Assembly (NCBI GenBank): GCA_036832975.1
Contig: DAITQM010000002.1
Location: forward strand, 62,001 to 126,000
Source: DAITQM01 sp036832975
Lineage (GTDB): Bacteria; Pseudomonadota; Gammaproteobacteria; Xanthomonadales; Wenzhouxiangellaceae
Direction: 5' to 3'
Length of the DNA stretch: 64,000 nt
Below are positions 51,523 through 60,900 of the stretch, one piece after another. A model generated the notes under the pieces. It saw only the letters and a program-made list of their open reading frames with translations. It did not search any database and was not told the DNA's origin. Numbering within the stretch: position 1 is the stretch's first letter; the number at the start of each line of letters is the position of its first letter. The translations under genes and the position numbers were made by a program.

Positions 51523-52716
51523 CTAATTTCTGGCCCGCGGCTTGATCGCCCACGCCGACAGTGTAAAACCGGCGAGCGAGACCAGGGCGGCGAACAAAAA
51601 TGCCGCCCGGCCGCCACCGAGATGCCAGAAGCCGCCGGCCGCCAGACCGCCGAGCACGCCGCCGACGCCGGAGCTGAAACCATACAACAATCCCTGGCCG
51701 CGGATTACCAGTGCGCCGGGGAAAAAGCGGACGACCAGTTGCATGCTGGCGGCGTGGAAGGCGCCGAAGGTCAGCGCATGGGCGAGTTGGGCAAGCGCCA
51801 TCGCACTCGCCGACGACGGCAAAAACGCGGTCAGCAGCCAGCGCCCGCAGCCGGCCGCCAGGCAGACCTGCATCACCCGCGCCGCGCTGTGGTGCTGCAA
51901 CACACTCCTCATCACCAGCAAGGCGGCGATCTCGGCGACCACGCCAAGCGCCCAATAAAGTCCGATCGCCCGCCCGCTGTAACCGCTGCCGGCCAAGTGC
52001 AGCGAATAGAAGATGTAGTACGGGCCGTGGCTCATTTGCATCAGCAGTGCGGCGAACAGAAACACCGCGACCTCGCGTCGCCCGACGAGGTGGCGAAGTG
52101 CCGCGCCCCCGGGCGGTGCCGGTTCGCGGTTCCACGGACCGTAATCGTTACGCCAGACACTGGCCAACGCCAGGGCAAACCACGGTACGGTGTACAGCGG
52201 CAGCCAGGCGGCCGAGGCGTGCTCAACCGCCCAACCGCCGGCGATCACGGCGACGACGAAACCGACCGAGCCCCAGACCCGGATCGAGCTGTAGCGTGTG
52301 CTGCCCGGCCCGAGATGGCTCAGCGTGACGGTTTCGAACTGCGGCATGATGGCGTTGTAGAGCGCGCTGAAAACGAGCAGCAGTACCGCGATGCCCGCCG
52401 TACCAAGCGGCGCTTGCATGGCGATGAAGGCCAGCGCCGAAACGGCAAACGCAAAACGCAGCCAGGCGATGGGCTGGGCGCTTTTGCCGACCAGCCAGGC
52501 CCAGGCACCGGGCGTGACGACGCGCGTCAGATACCACAGCGAGAGCAGCCCGCTGATGGCCAGCGGCGACAGGCCGCGGGCGTCGAGAAACAGGCTGAAA
52601 TACGGCGTGAACAGGCCGAGAACGCCGAGAAAACCAAAATAGAAAAGCGACAGATCGAGATACCGCCGGCGATCGGGCTCCAACAACGGCGGAGCTAACG
52701 GCGTAGCGTCACTCAG
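51523..52716 (-). CDS. MFS transporter, phenylpropionate-permease-like
   Basis: About 397 residues and twelve membrane segments; the first is LSLFYFGFLGVLGLFTPYFSLFLD, where F-x-P-Y-F and the following DARGLSPLAISGLLSL resemble the MFS_1-like/HcaT branch. Start chosen at CTG (52716), which overlaps the purA TGA as CTGA and has GGAG six bases upstream; the first ordinary alternative is TTG at 52686 (387 residues) without a ribosome-binding site. Inner-membrane permease. Substrate unknown. Co-transcribed with purA but not functionally tied to it. Confidence 0.85.
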   Translation of the reverse strand: MSDATPLAPPLLEPDRRRYLDLSLFYFGFLGVLGLFTPYFSLFLDARGLSPLAISGLLSLWYLTRVVTPGAWAWLVGKSAQPIAWLRFAFAVSALAFIAMQAPLGTAGIAVLLLVFSALYNAIMPQFETVTLSHLGPGSTRYSSIRVWGSVGFVVAVIAGGWAVEHASAAWLPLYTVPWFALALASVWRNDYGPWNREPAPPGGAALRHLVGRREVAVFLFAALLMQMSHGPYYIFYSLHLAGSGYSGRAIGLYWALGVVAEIAALLVMRSVLQHHSAARVMQVCLAAGCGRWLLTAFLPSSASAMALAQLAHALTFGAFHAASMQLVVRFFPGALVIRGQGLLYGFSSGVGGVLGGLAAGGFWHLGGGRAAFLFAALVSLAGFTLSAWAIKPRARN

Positions 52717-54014
52717 GGTCCGACTCCGAACGGCTCCTGGATGATGATGTTCTGATTGCGCTCCGGGCCGATCGAAAGCATATGGACCGGGGTGGCGAGC
52801 AGTTCCTCGAGCCGCTCGAGATACCGCCGCGCCGCCGCCGGGAGATCGCTCACGGCGCGGATCGCACGGGTGTCCGAGCGCCAGCCGGGCAGTTCTTCGT
52901 ATACCGGTTCCAGCCTGGACCAGGCTTCGGCATCGACCGGAAAATGCCCGATGCGTTCGCCGTCTACTTCGTAAGCGACGCAGATGCGGATGGTGTCGAG
53001 CGTATCGAGGACGTCGAGTTTGGTGATGCACAAACCATCGACGCCGTTCAAACGCATCATGCGCTTCAACGCCACGGCGTCGAGCCAACCACAGCGCCGC
53101 TTGCGGCCGGTCGTGGCGCCGAATTCGTGGCCGCGCTCGCCGAGCAATTCGCCGGTCGCGTCGTTGAGTTCGGTCGGAAACGGCCCGCCGCCGACGCGCG
53201 TCGTATACGCCTTGACAATGGCCAGTACGTAATCGATATCGCGCGGCGCGATGCCGGCTCCGGTACATACGCCGCCGACCGTGGTGTTCGACGAGGTGAC
53301 GTAGGGGTACGTCCCCTGGTCGATATCGAGCAGGCTGCCTTGCGCCCCCTCGAACAGGATCCGCCGGCCGGCCAGCCGCGCCTGGTGCAGCTCATCGGCG
53401 ACATCGACGATCAACGGTCCGAGCCAATCGCGGAGTGCGAGAACTTCGTCGGTCAGCGCCGCGCTGTCGAGGGGTTCGCCGCCCAGATAATTTGTGAGCA
53501 CAAAATTATAATAATCGAGCAGCGCGGCGAGCTTGCCGGGCAGCGTCCGGTGGTCGAGCAGATCGGCGACGCGCAAGCCGCGCCGCGCCGCCTTGTCCTC
53601 GTACGCCGGGCCGATACCGCGGCCGGTGGTGCCGATCGCGCCGCTGCCGCGCGCTTTTTCACGGGCCAGATCCATCGCCTGGTGGCAGGGCAGAATCAGC
53701 GGGCAGGCGGCCGAGACGCCGAGCCGGCGGCGCACGTCGATGTCGCGCGCTTCGAGTTTTTCGATTTCGCTGTACAGCGCTGACGGCGACAGCACGACGC
53801 CGTTGCCGATCAGGCAGCGGGTGTTGGCATGCAGGATGCCGGACGGCACCAGGTGCAGCACCAGCTTGTCGTCACCGACGACCAGCGTGTGCCCGGCGTT
53901 GTGCCCGCCCTGGAAGCGCACCACGTCATCGGCGCGGGCACTGAGCAAATCGACGATCTTGCCTTTACCCTCGTCGCCCCACTGGGCGCCGAGTACGACG
54001 ATCGAACGGGTCAT
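52713..54014 (-). CDS. purA: Adenylosuccinate synthetase
   Basis: 433 residues, standard length. Joins IMP and aspartate with GTP on the way to AMP. The N-terminal P-loop-like QWGDEGKGKIVDLL is the family signature, followed by QGGHNAGHTLV, GTTGRGIGPAYEDKAAR and the C-terminal GPERNQNIII. ATG at 54014 overlaps the DUF2065 stop. Order hflK-hflC-DUF2065-purA is the usual gammaproteobacterial arrangement. Confidence 0.98.
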   Translation of the reverse strand: MTRSIVVLGAQWGDEGKGKIVDLLSARADDVVRFQGGHNAGHTLVVGDDKLVLHLVPSGILHANTRCLIGNGVVLSPSALYSEIEKLEARDIDVRRRLGVSAACPLILPCHQAMDLAREKARGSGAIGTTGRGIGPAYEDKAARRGLRVADLLDHRTLPGKLAALLDYYNFVLTNYLGGEPLDSAALTDEVLALRDWLGPLIVDVADELHQARLAGRRILFEGAQGSLLDIDQGTYPYVTSSNTTVGGVCTGAGIAPRDIDYVLAIVKAYTTRVGGGPFPTELNDATGELLGERGHEFGATTGRKRRCGWLDAVALKRMMRLNGVDGLCITKLDVLDTLDTIRICVAYEVDGERIGHFPVDAEAWSRLEPVYEELPGWRSDTRAIRAVSDLPAAARRYLERLEELLATPVHMLSIGPERNQNIIIQEPFGVGP

Positions 54015-54202
54015 TGCTGGGTACCGAATCTAAGTAATATGGCGCCGAGCACTAGACTGGCGATGCCGAACAACCGGATGTGCCGCGCCTCGATCCGGCT
54101 GAGGTGCTGCATCGCCTCCTGCCAGCGCTGCGGCGCCAACGCCGGCAGCAGTCCTTCCAGGACGAGCAGCAGCGCAAAGGCCGTCCACAAATCTTCGAGC
54201 AT
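54011..54202 (-). CDS. DUF2065 (YjeT-like) small membrane protein
   Basis: 63 residues with two hydrophobic stretches, LWTAFALLLVLEGLLPALAP and IRLFGIASLVLGAILLRF. Matches the YjeT family between hflC and purA in gammaproteobacteria. Function unknown. Start ATG at 54202; stop overlaps purA by four bases. Confidence 0.9.
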   Translation of the reverse strand: MLEDLWTAFALLLVLEGLLPALAPQRWQEAMQHLSRIEARHIRLFGIASLVLGAILLRFGTQQ

Positions 54203-54217
54203 CGAAACGAACCTCGC

Positions 54218-55090
54218 CTATTTTTTCTTTTCGGCGCCGGACCGCAGGTAATCGTAAAACGGCAAGGTCGGGTCGATGACCAGTCGGTCGCGGCCGCCAT
54301 CGAAGGTCCGGCTGTAGGCTTCGAGACTGCGCATGAAGGCATAGAACTCGTCGTCCTGACGATAGGCCGCGGCATAAATCTCCGTCGCCTGGGCGTCCCC
54401 CGCACCGCGGGTTCGCTCGGCGTCGCGCTCGGCTTCGGCAAGGATCACGCGCACTTGGCGGTCGGCATCGGCGCGGATTTTTTCCGCCCGCTCGCGGCCC
54501 ACCGAGCGCAGTTCGTTGGCGAACTGCGTGCGCTGCGTCTCCATCCGCGTGAATACCGAATCGGTGACCCTTTCGGTCAACTCGATGCGCTTGATACGCA
54601 CGTCGATGACCTTGATGCCGAATTCCGCCATGCGCTCGTCAGCGGTGAGCGTCAGGTTGCTCATCAATTCGGCGCGCCGTTCGGCGACGACTTCTTGCAG
54701 AGTCAAACTGGCGAAGCGCCCGCGCAATCGATCGCGGACGATTTGCGCCATCCGGTCGCGGGCGATGCGTTCGTCGCCGCCGCGGGTCGAGGTGTAATAG
54801 CGCTCGACGTCGACAATGCGCCAATTGATGTAGTAATCGACGTCGACGTACTTCTGCTCGCGGGTGTTCATCTGTTCGACTGGCATGTCGAGCAGCAGAA
54901 TGCGGCGGTCGAATTTTTTGACGTTGTTGATCAGCGGCAGCTTCCAGTGCAGACCGGGGCCGTAATCGGAACGCAGGATCTCGCCCAGCCGGAATTTCAC
55001 GGCATATTCGGTTTCCGTGACGACAAACACCGACAACCCGCCGGCGATCAGAACGAGGATCCCTAAAATGAGAGCGCCTGTGCTTCTCAT
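54218..55090 (-). CDS. hflC: HflC, modulator of FtsH protease
   Basis: 290 residues, SPFH/prohibitin family. N-terminal membrane anchor LILGILVLIAGGLSVFVV, then the SPFH domain (KFRLGEILRSDYGPGLHWKL) and a long helical region ending in AAYRQDDEFYAFMRSLEAY. Forms a large periplasm-facing complex with HflK that controls FtsH. Start overlaps the hflK stop (ATGA). Confidence 0.95.
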   Translation of the reverse strand: MRSTGALILGILVLIAGGLSVFVVTETEYAVKFRLGEILRSDYGPGLHWKLPLINNVKKFDRRILLLDMPVEQMNTREQKYVDVDYYINWRIVDVERYYTSTRGGDERIARDRMAQIVRDRLRGRFASLTLQEVVAERRAELMSNLTLTADERMAEFGIKVIDVRIKRIELTERVTDSVFTRMETQRTQFANELRSVGRERAEKIRADADRQVRVILAEAERDAERTRGAGDAQATEIYAAAYRQDDEFYAFMRSLEAYSRTFDGGRDRLVIDPTLPFYDYLRSGAEKKK

Positions 55091-56217
55091 CGCCCGCCCT
55101 CCCGGCCGCGGCTGCGCGGATCGGCGGCGGGCGGTGTCCGGCCGGCGCTCTCGGCGCCGCGGCTTGCGGCATCGGCCGGCGGCAGCATGCGCAGGCCGCC
55201 GTCGTAGCCGGAACGCGCTTCATCGAGCGGCAGATAGATCAATGGATTGCCTTTTTCGATATCGATCAACACTTTGGGCGTGCGCTGCAAAACGTCTTCC
55301 ATGGCCTCGATATACATCCGCTGGCGCGTCACCTCCGGCGCCTGGCGGTAAGCGGCGAGCAACAGTTCGAAGCGCTGCGTCGCGCCGGTGGCCCGCGCCA
55401 CCTGCGCCGCGCGGTAACCTTCCGCCTCCTGCAAAACCCGTGCCGCCTGGCCGCGCGCCTCCGGGATGATCTTGTTGGCATAGGCCTCGGCCTCGTTGAC
55501 GAAGCGCTGCTGATCTTCGCGCGCCTTGACCACGTCGTCGAAGGCTTCCTGTACCTGGGACGGCGGCTTGACTTCCTGCAAGTTGAACAAACTAACCTCG
55601 ATGCCGGTCGAGTAACGATCGAGGATGGTCTGCATCAACGCCCGGGTGTCGGCGCCGACCTGGTCGCGGCCGGCCTCCAGGATGAAATCCATATCGTTGG
55701 TGCCGACCACTTCGCGCATCGCGCTCTCCGCCGCCTCGCCCAACATTTCCGCCGGGCTGCGCACGTTGAACAGAAAATCCTTGGGATCGATGACCCGGTA
55801 CTGGACCGCGAAGCCGATTTCGATCAGGTTCTCGTTACCGGTCAGCATCCGGCCGCGATCGACAAACGAACGGACTTCACTGACGTTGACCTTGGTGATC
55901 GACTCGAAGGGCGGCGGCATCGTCAGGCGCAGGCCGGGCATCAGCGTCCGGTTGTATTTGCCGAACGTCAGCACCACGCCGCGCTCGGCCTGATCGATGA
56001 TGTGGACCGAATTGAACAACACCCAAAGCACCAGCGCGATGATGACGAGCGGCAAGATACCGCCGCCGCCGCGCTTCTGAGTGCCGCTCTCGCGGCCGCC
56101 GCCGAACCAACGGCGGAGCCGCGCCTTGAGCGAGGCGAATACCTCGTCGAGATCGGGTGGTTGCTGATCGCCGCCGCGCCACGGATCGCGCGGCTTGCCT
56201 GGTTCGTTCCAGGGCAT
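55087..56217 (-). CDS. hflK: HflK, modulator of FtsH protease
   Basis: 376 residues. Gly/Pro-rich N terminus, membrane segment PLVIIALVLWVLFNSVHIID, then the SPFH domain with QAERGVVLTFGKYN and GLRLTMPPPFE; long helical tail including EAEAYANKIIPEARGQAARV. Partner of HflC, encoded immediately downstream. ATG at 56217. Confidence 0.95.
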   Translation of the reverse strand: MPWNEPGKPRDPWRGGDQQPPDLDEVFASLKARLRRWFGGGRESGTQKRGGGGILPLVIIALVLWVLFNSVHIIDQAERGVVLTFGKYNRTLMPGLRLTMPPPFESITKVNVSEVRSFVDRGRMLTGNENLIEIGFAVQYRVIDPKDFLFNVRSPAEMLGEAAESAMREVVGTNDMDFILEAGRDQVGADTRALMQTILDRYSTGIEVSLFNLQEVKPPSQVQEAFDDVVKAREDQQRFVNEAEAYANKIIPEARGQAARVLQEAEGYRAAQVARATGATQRFELLLAAYRQAPEVTRQRMYIEAMEDVLQRTPKVLIDIEKGNPLIYLPLDEARSGYDGGLRMLPPADAASRGAESAGRTPPAADPRSRGREGGR

Positions 56218-56292
56218 GTCGAAACTCCAATGCCGGTTTTGTCAGGAAATGGGCCGCACCAGGGGCACGGGGATGAAGTGGCGTATGGGTGT

Positions 56293-57174
56293 TTATGATA
56301 ACCGATTCGACCGCCGGGGCCGCTGGCGAGGCGGGTCGAACGGGCGCGGTTGCCAATCGAGAACCCGGCGCGCCGGCCGGTCATCGACCAGCAGATCGGC
56401 GTTTTGCCGCACAACCATCGCCGCGTTCACGCCGCCCGGCGCCCACCATCGGACGAGACCGGCGAGCAGTCCGGCCGGCAGCGGCAGGAAGCGGGGTTTT
56501 ATGCCCCGGGCGCGCGCCGCGCGGGCGATCATCTCGCGAAAGGTCAGCACTTCGCCGCCGCCCAGCGCATAGATCCCTTCCGGCATCGCCGGCCGGGCGA
56601 TGAGGTCGGCGATCGTGGCGGCGAGGTCGGCGGCGTGGACCGGATGGCGGCGCCCGGTGGCGCGCCCGGCGAGTGGCAGAACACGATAACGGCCGAGCCA
56701 ATCGACGGCGCGGCTGATGCTCGCCTCGCCGGTACCGCCGTAGATCAGCGCCGGGCGCAGCAGCACGAGCGGCAGACCCGCGGCGCGGCAGCGTGCGATG
56801 AGGGTCTGCTCGGTCTCCTGCAAGCGCAGTATCGCGCGCCGTTCGTCAGCATCCGGCGAGGCGGTTTTGAACAGCACGCTGGCTGAACTCAGCGCGATCA
56901 CTCGTTCGAGCCGCGGCATCGCGTCGAGTGCCGCGTTAGCATAGGCTAACGGGCCTAAACTGATCAAGGCGCCGGCATCGCTCGGCCAGGGCCCGTGCTC
57001 GAGGTCGTGTTCGATCCACAGGACGCCAGCGGGTGCCGGCGGTGCCGGCGGCGGCCGGCGGGAGACGGCAATGACCGGCGCGTTCGAGGTCTCGGGACAG
57101 GCGGCGCGGCCGGCGGCCAGCAGCGGCAAAAGGGCTGCCCCCACCTGGCCGCTCGCTCCGAGAACGACGATCAT
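56293..57174 (-). CDS. NAD(P)-binding epimerase/dehydratase-like protein
   Basis: 293 residues. N-terminal Rossmann motif VVLGASGQVGAALLPLLAAG. Extended short-chain dehydrogenase features follow: a serine-rich region ALSSASVLF, then VLLRPALIYGG and the C-terminal HPVHAADLAATIADLIARP. The usual YxxxK catalytic pair is not obvious, so an atypical SDR with a binding or regulatory role is possible. ATG at 57174; GTG just before it is an alternative. Lies between the exosortase-associated membrane protein and hflK. Confidence 0.83.
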   Translation of the reverse strand: MIVVLGASGQVGAALLPLLAAGRAACPETSNAPVIAVSRRPPPAPPAPAGVLWIEHDLEHGPWPSDAGALISLGPLAYANAALDAMPRLERVIALSSASVLFKTASPDADERRAILRLQETEQTLIARCRAAGLPLVLLRPALIYGGTGEASISRAVDWLGRYRVLPLAGRATGRRHPVHAADLAATIADLIARPAMPEGIYALGGGEVLTFREMIARAARARGIKPRFLPLPAGLLAGLVRWWAPGGVNAAMVVRQNADLLVDDRPARRVLDWQPRPFDPPRQRPRRSNRLS

Positions 57175-57199
57175 CACTGCCGGGAATCGGCGCCGAGCA

Positions 57200-57877
57200 T
57201 TATGGCCGGCGGCGGGTAAGGGCGATCGATTCCAGAAACGGGCGGTTCATCAAAATCCACAGCACGATCGGCACGACGGCCGGCAGGATCAGGTAGCCGA
57301 GTTGATAGCACAAAGCGATCACCGACAGCGGGATACCCGTATCGGCCACCGCGCCGGCGGCCAACGAACCATAAGAAAAAGACATGTCCTTCAGGATTTC
57401 CCAGAAAATACCCCACACCTGAACCAGCAACAGCACCAGATAACCGCCCAGGATCTGGGCCACGCGCCGGCCGGCGCTCAACCGCGGCGTGGCCATCACC
57501 AGGCCGAACAGCAGCGGGACGCCGTAGGCATAAATCAGGGGATTGATCGTGAAACTGAGCAGCGCAAACCGGCCCTCGACCATGCGTTCGAGCCGGATCG
57601 GCGTGTTGACGTCGATCTGAAAACCGTTTTGCACCAATCCACTGACCACCTCCGGCGCAAACAGCGCGAACACGCCGTTGCCGACCAGCACCGCCGGGCG
57701 GATCAAAAACGATCCGAAAAAGAACCACAGGAAAAAACCGAGCGGCAACCACAGCGCGGCGAGTATGAACAACTCGCGGATCAGACGGTTCGCGGTGTGC
57801 CGGTCCTGGGGCGGTTCCGGCGTCGCCGCCGCGGCCGGAGCGACGGGTGGGTCAGTGTTTTTTTCGTGATCCGACAT
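57200..57877 (-). CDS. Membrane protein, probably exosortase H-associated
   Basis: 225 residues with four to five hydrophobic segments: LFILAALWLPLGFFLWFFFG, PLIYAYGVPLLFGLVMAT, VAQILGGYLVLLLVQVWGIF and YQLGYLILPAVVPIVLWILM. The pattern resembles proteins annotated as exosortase H-associated membrane proteins, which accompany XrtH in genomes with IPTL-CTERM substrates. I base this on remembered pattern, not a search. No xrtH is in the window. An IPTL-CTERM-like protein occurs at 28089-28925, consistent with the idea. Confidence 0.55.
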   Translation of the reverse strand: MSDHEKNTDPPVAPAAAATPEPPQDRHTANRLIRELFILAALWLPLGFFLWFFFGSFLIRPAVLVGNGVFALFAPEVVSGLVQNGFQIDVNTPIRLERMVEGRFALLSFTINPLIYAYGVPLLFGLVMATPRLSAGRRVAQILGGYLVLLLVQVWGIFWEILKDMSFSYGSLAAGAVADTGIPLSVIALCYQLGYLILPAVVPIVLWILMNRPFLESIALTRRRP

Positions 57878-57937
57878 GAGGTTTCAGTTTGAGTGGCAGG
57901 CGGCAGCCCTGCCGCCGATTTTACTCCTTCTTTCTCT

Positions 57938-60900
57938 TCAAACCGACCGGCACCATTGACGGGCATTGTCGAACATTTTCCGCCACGGCGAACGGCCGGC
58001 CCAGCCGCGTGGCGCCCAGGAAAAGTTCTCCAGCCGCTGCATGCGTTCCGGGTGCGGCATCAACAGCATGATCCGCCCGTCATCGTTGCACACGCCGGTC
58101 ACGCCACCCGGCGAGCCGTTGGGATTGGCCGGATAACGCTCGGCCGGCGCGCCGTCGCCCTCGATGTAGCGCAAGCAGACATGGGCAGGCGGACCGGCGG
58201 ACGAGAATTCGGCCCGCCCTTCGCCGTGCGCCACCGCGACCGGCAACCGCGAGCCGGCCATCCCGGCGAAAAACAACGACGGCGACGGAACGATCTCGAC
58301 CAGGCTCAAGCGCGCCTCGAACTGTTCGGAGCGATTGTGGCCAAAATGCGGCCAGTGCCCGGCGCCAGGGATCAGCGACGCCAATTCGGCCAACATCTGG
58401 CAACCATTGCAGACGCCGAGGGCGAATCGGTCGCCGGCGGCGAAAAACGCCGCGAACATCGGGCGCAGGCGTTCGTCGTACAGAATCGACTGTGCCCACC
58501 CGCGGCCGGCGCCGAGCACGTCGCCATACGAAAACCCGCCGCAGGCGGTCAAGCCCTGAAATTCATCGAGCCGGCGGCGGCCGGCCCGCAAGTCGTTCAT
58601 ATGGACATCGACCGCGGTAAACCCGGCCAGCGTAAAGGCCGCGGCCATTTCGAGATGGCCGTTGACGCCCTGCTCGCGCAAGATCGCGACCTGCGGCCGA
58701 GCCGCCAGCACGGCCGGCGGCGAGGCGGTATCGAACGTCAGACGGGGGACGAGCCCCGGATCGTTGACATCGTCGATCCGGGCGTATTCCTCGGCCACCG
58801 ATTCGGGGTCGTCGCGCCCCGCGGCAATCCGGCGGCTGGTCTCGCTCCATAACCCTTGCAGGCGGCTGAGCGGCGCGCGGTACAAGGGCGCGCCGTGGTG
58901 TTCGAGCCGCAATTCCGGGGCGCCGCCGAGGGTCGCGATCCGCATTGCCGAGCCGGCCAGGCCGTGGGCGGTCAGCGCCTTTTGGAATGCGGCACTCTCA
59001 CCGGCGGCGATCTGCACGACCGCACCGAGTTCCTCATTGAACAACCACGGCAGCGGCGACTCGCCGGCCGGAATCTCGAGGACGATCCCGGCCCGTGCCG
59101 TAAACGCCATTTCGAGGACCGTCACCAGCAGGCCACCGTCGGCGCGGTCGTGATACGCCACCAGCCGGCGGCGCACGGCGGGGTCCTGGAGGGCCGCGAA
59201 GAAACGGCGGAGCCGATCGGGTTCATCGACGTCGGGCACCGCACCGCCGGTCAGCTCCCAGACCTGGGCCAGCGCCGACAACGCCAGACGCCGGCGACCG
59301 CCACCCAGATCGATCAACCACAACTCGCCGGGTTCGTCGAGCTGCAATTCGGGCGTCAGCGTTGCAGCCGCGTCGAGCACCGGGGCGAAGGCGCTGATGA
59401 CCAGCGACACCGGTGCCAGGCTGTGCCGCGGCTCCCCATCTTGCTGCCAGCGCGCCTGCATCGACAGCGAATCCTTGCCGACCGGAATGGCCAAGCCGAG
59501 GGCCGGGCACAGGTCGAGGGCCACGGCGCGCACCGTGTCATACAGCGCGGCATCGACGCCGGGCTCGCCGGCGGCGGCCATCCAATTGGCGGACAGTTTG
59601 ACGCGGCTGAGATCTTCGATCCGTGCCGCGGCGAGGTTGGTCAGTGCCTCACCGACCGCCATGCGCCCCGCGGCCGGCGCATCGACGATCGCGAGCGGCG
59701 GGCGCTCGCCTAACGCTACTGCCTCCCCGGCCGGTCCGTTGAAGTCGCGCAACGTCACCGCGACATCGGCCACCGGCACCTGCCAGCGGCCGACCATCTG
59801 CTCGCGCGCCGTCAAGCCGCCGATCGACCGGTCGGCGATCGTCACCAGGAATTGTTTCGACCCGACCGCCGGCAGACGCAACACCCGTTCGATCGACTCT
59901 GCAAGCGGCAGCGCCGCCCAGTCCGGTTCGGGCAGCGCCACACTGGGCTGGCGGACCGCCGCGCGCTTGAGCCCGGGGCGGCCACCGACGACAAACTCGA
60001 GGTCGAGATCGACGACCGCCGCCCCCGCCCCGCCGGCCGTTGGAGGACGGTCCTCGGGGTCGGAATGGGCGGGAGCCGCCGGACATGGCGTATCAACGAT
60101 CAGGCGGTCGCCGCTGGTGGCCCGGCCGACGATCGCCAGCGGGCAGTTTTCGCGGCGGCAGACGGCCTCGAACCATTCGAGATCCGGCTGGGCGAGGGCC
60201 AGCACATAGCGCTCCTGCGCTTCGTTGCACCACAGTTCCATCGGCGACAAACCGGGGTCGGCGCGCGGGATCGCCGCGAGGTCGATATGGCCGCCGCAGC
60301 CACCGGCATGGAGCAATTCGGGAATGGCGTTGGCCAGGCCGCCGGCTCCGACGTCGTGGATCGCCAGGATCGGGTTGTCGGCGCCGCGCGCCAGACACCC
60401 CTCGATCACCTGCTGGCAGCGACGCTGCATCTCGGGGTTATCGCGCTGCACCGAGGCGTAATCGAGTTCGCTGCCGCCAGTGCCGCGGCGCGCCGAAGAG
60501 GCGGCTCCACCGCCGAGACCGATCAGCATCGCCGGGCCGCCGATCACCGCGATGCGCACCCCCGGCGCCAGCGCCTTTTTCTGGACCTGTTCGGGCGTGA
60601 TATTGCCAAAGCCGCCGGCCAGCATGATCGGTTTGTGATAGCTCCACCAGCGCCCGTCGTGGCGCACGTTCAAGGTCCGGAAACAGCCGGCCAGCGCGGC
60701 GCGGCCGAATTCGTTGTTATACGCCGCGGCACCGAGCGGACCGGCGGTCATGATCTCCAGCGCCGGCGCGAGGTCGGGCGGTCCGGCGGCAACCGAGCTG
60801 GCCCCCGGCAGCCGAACGCCGGGCCATTCGAGATCGGCCACCCAAAAGCCGCTGAACGCCGCTTTTGTCCGGGCGCCGCGGCCGGTCGCCGCTTCGTCGC

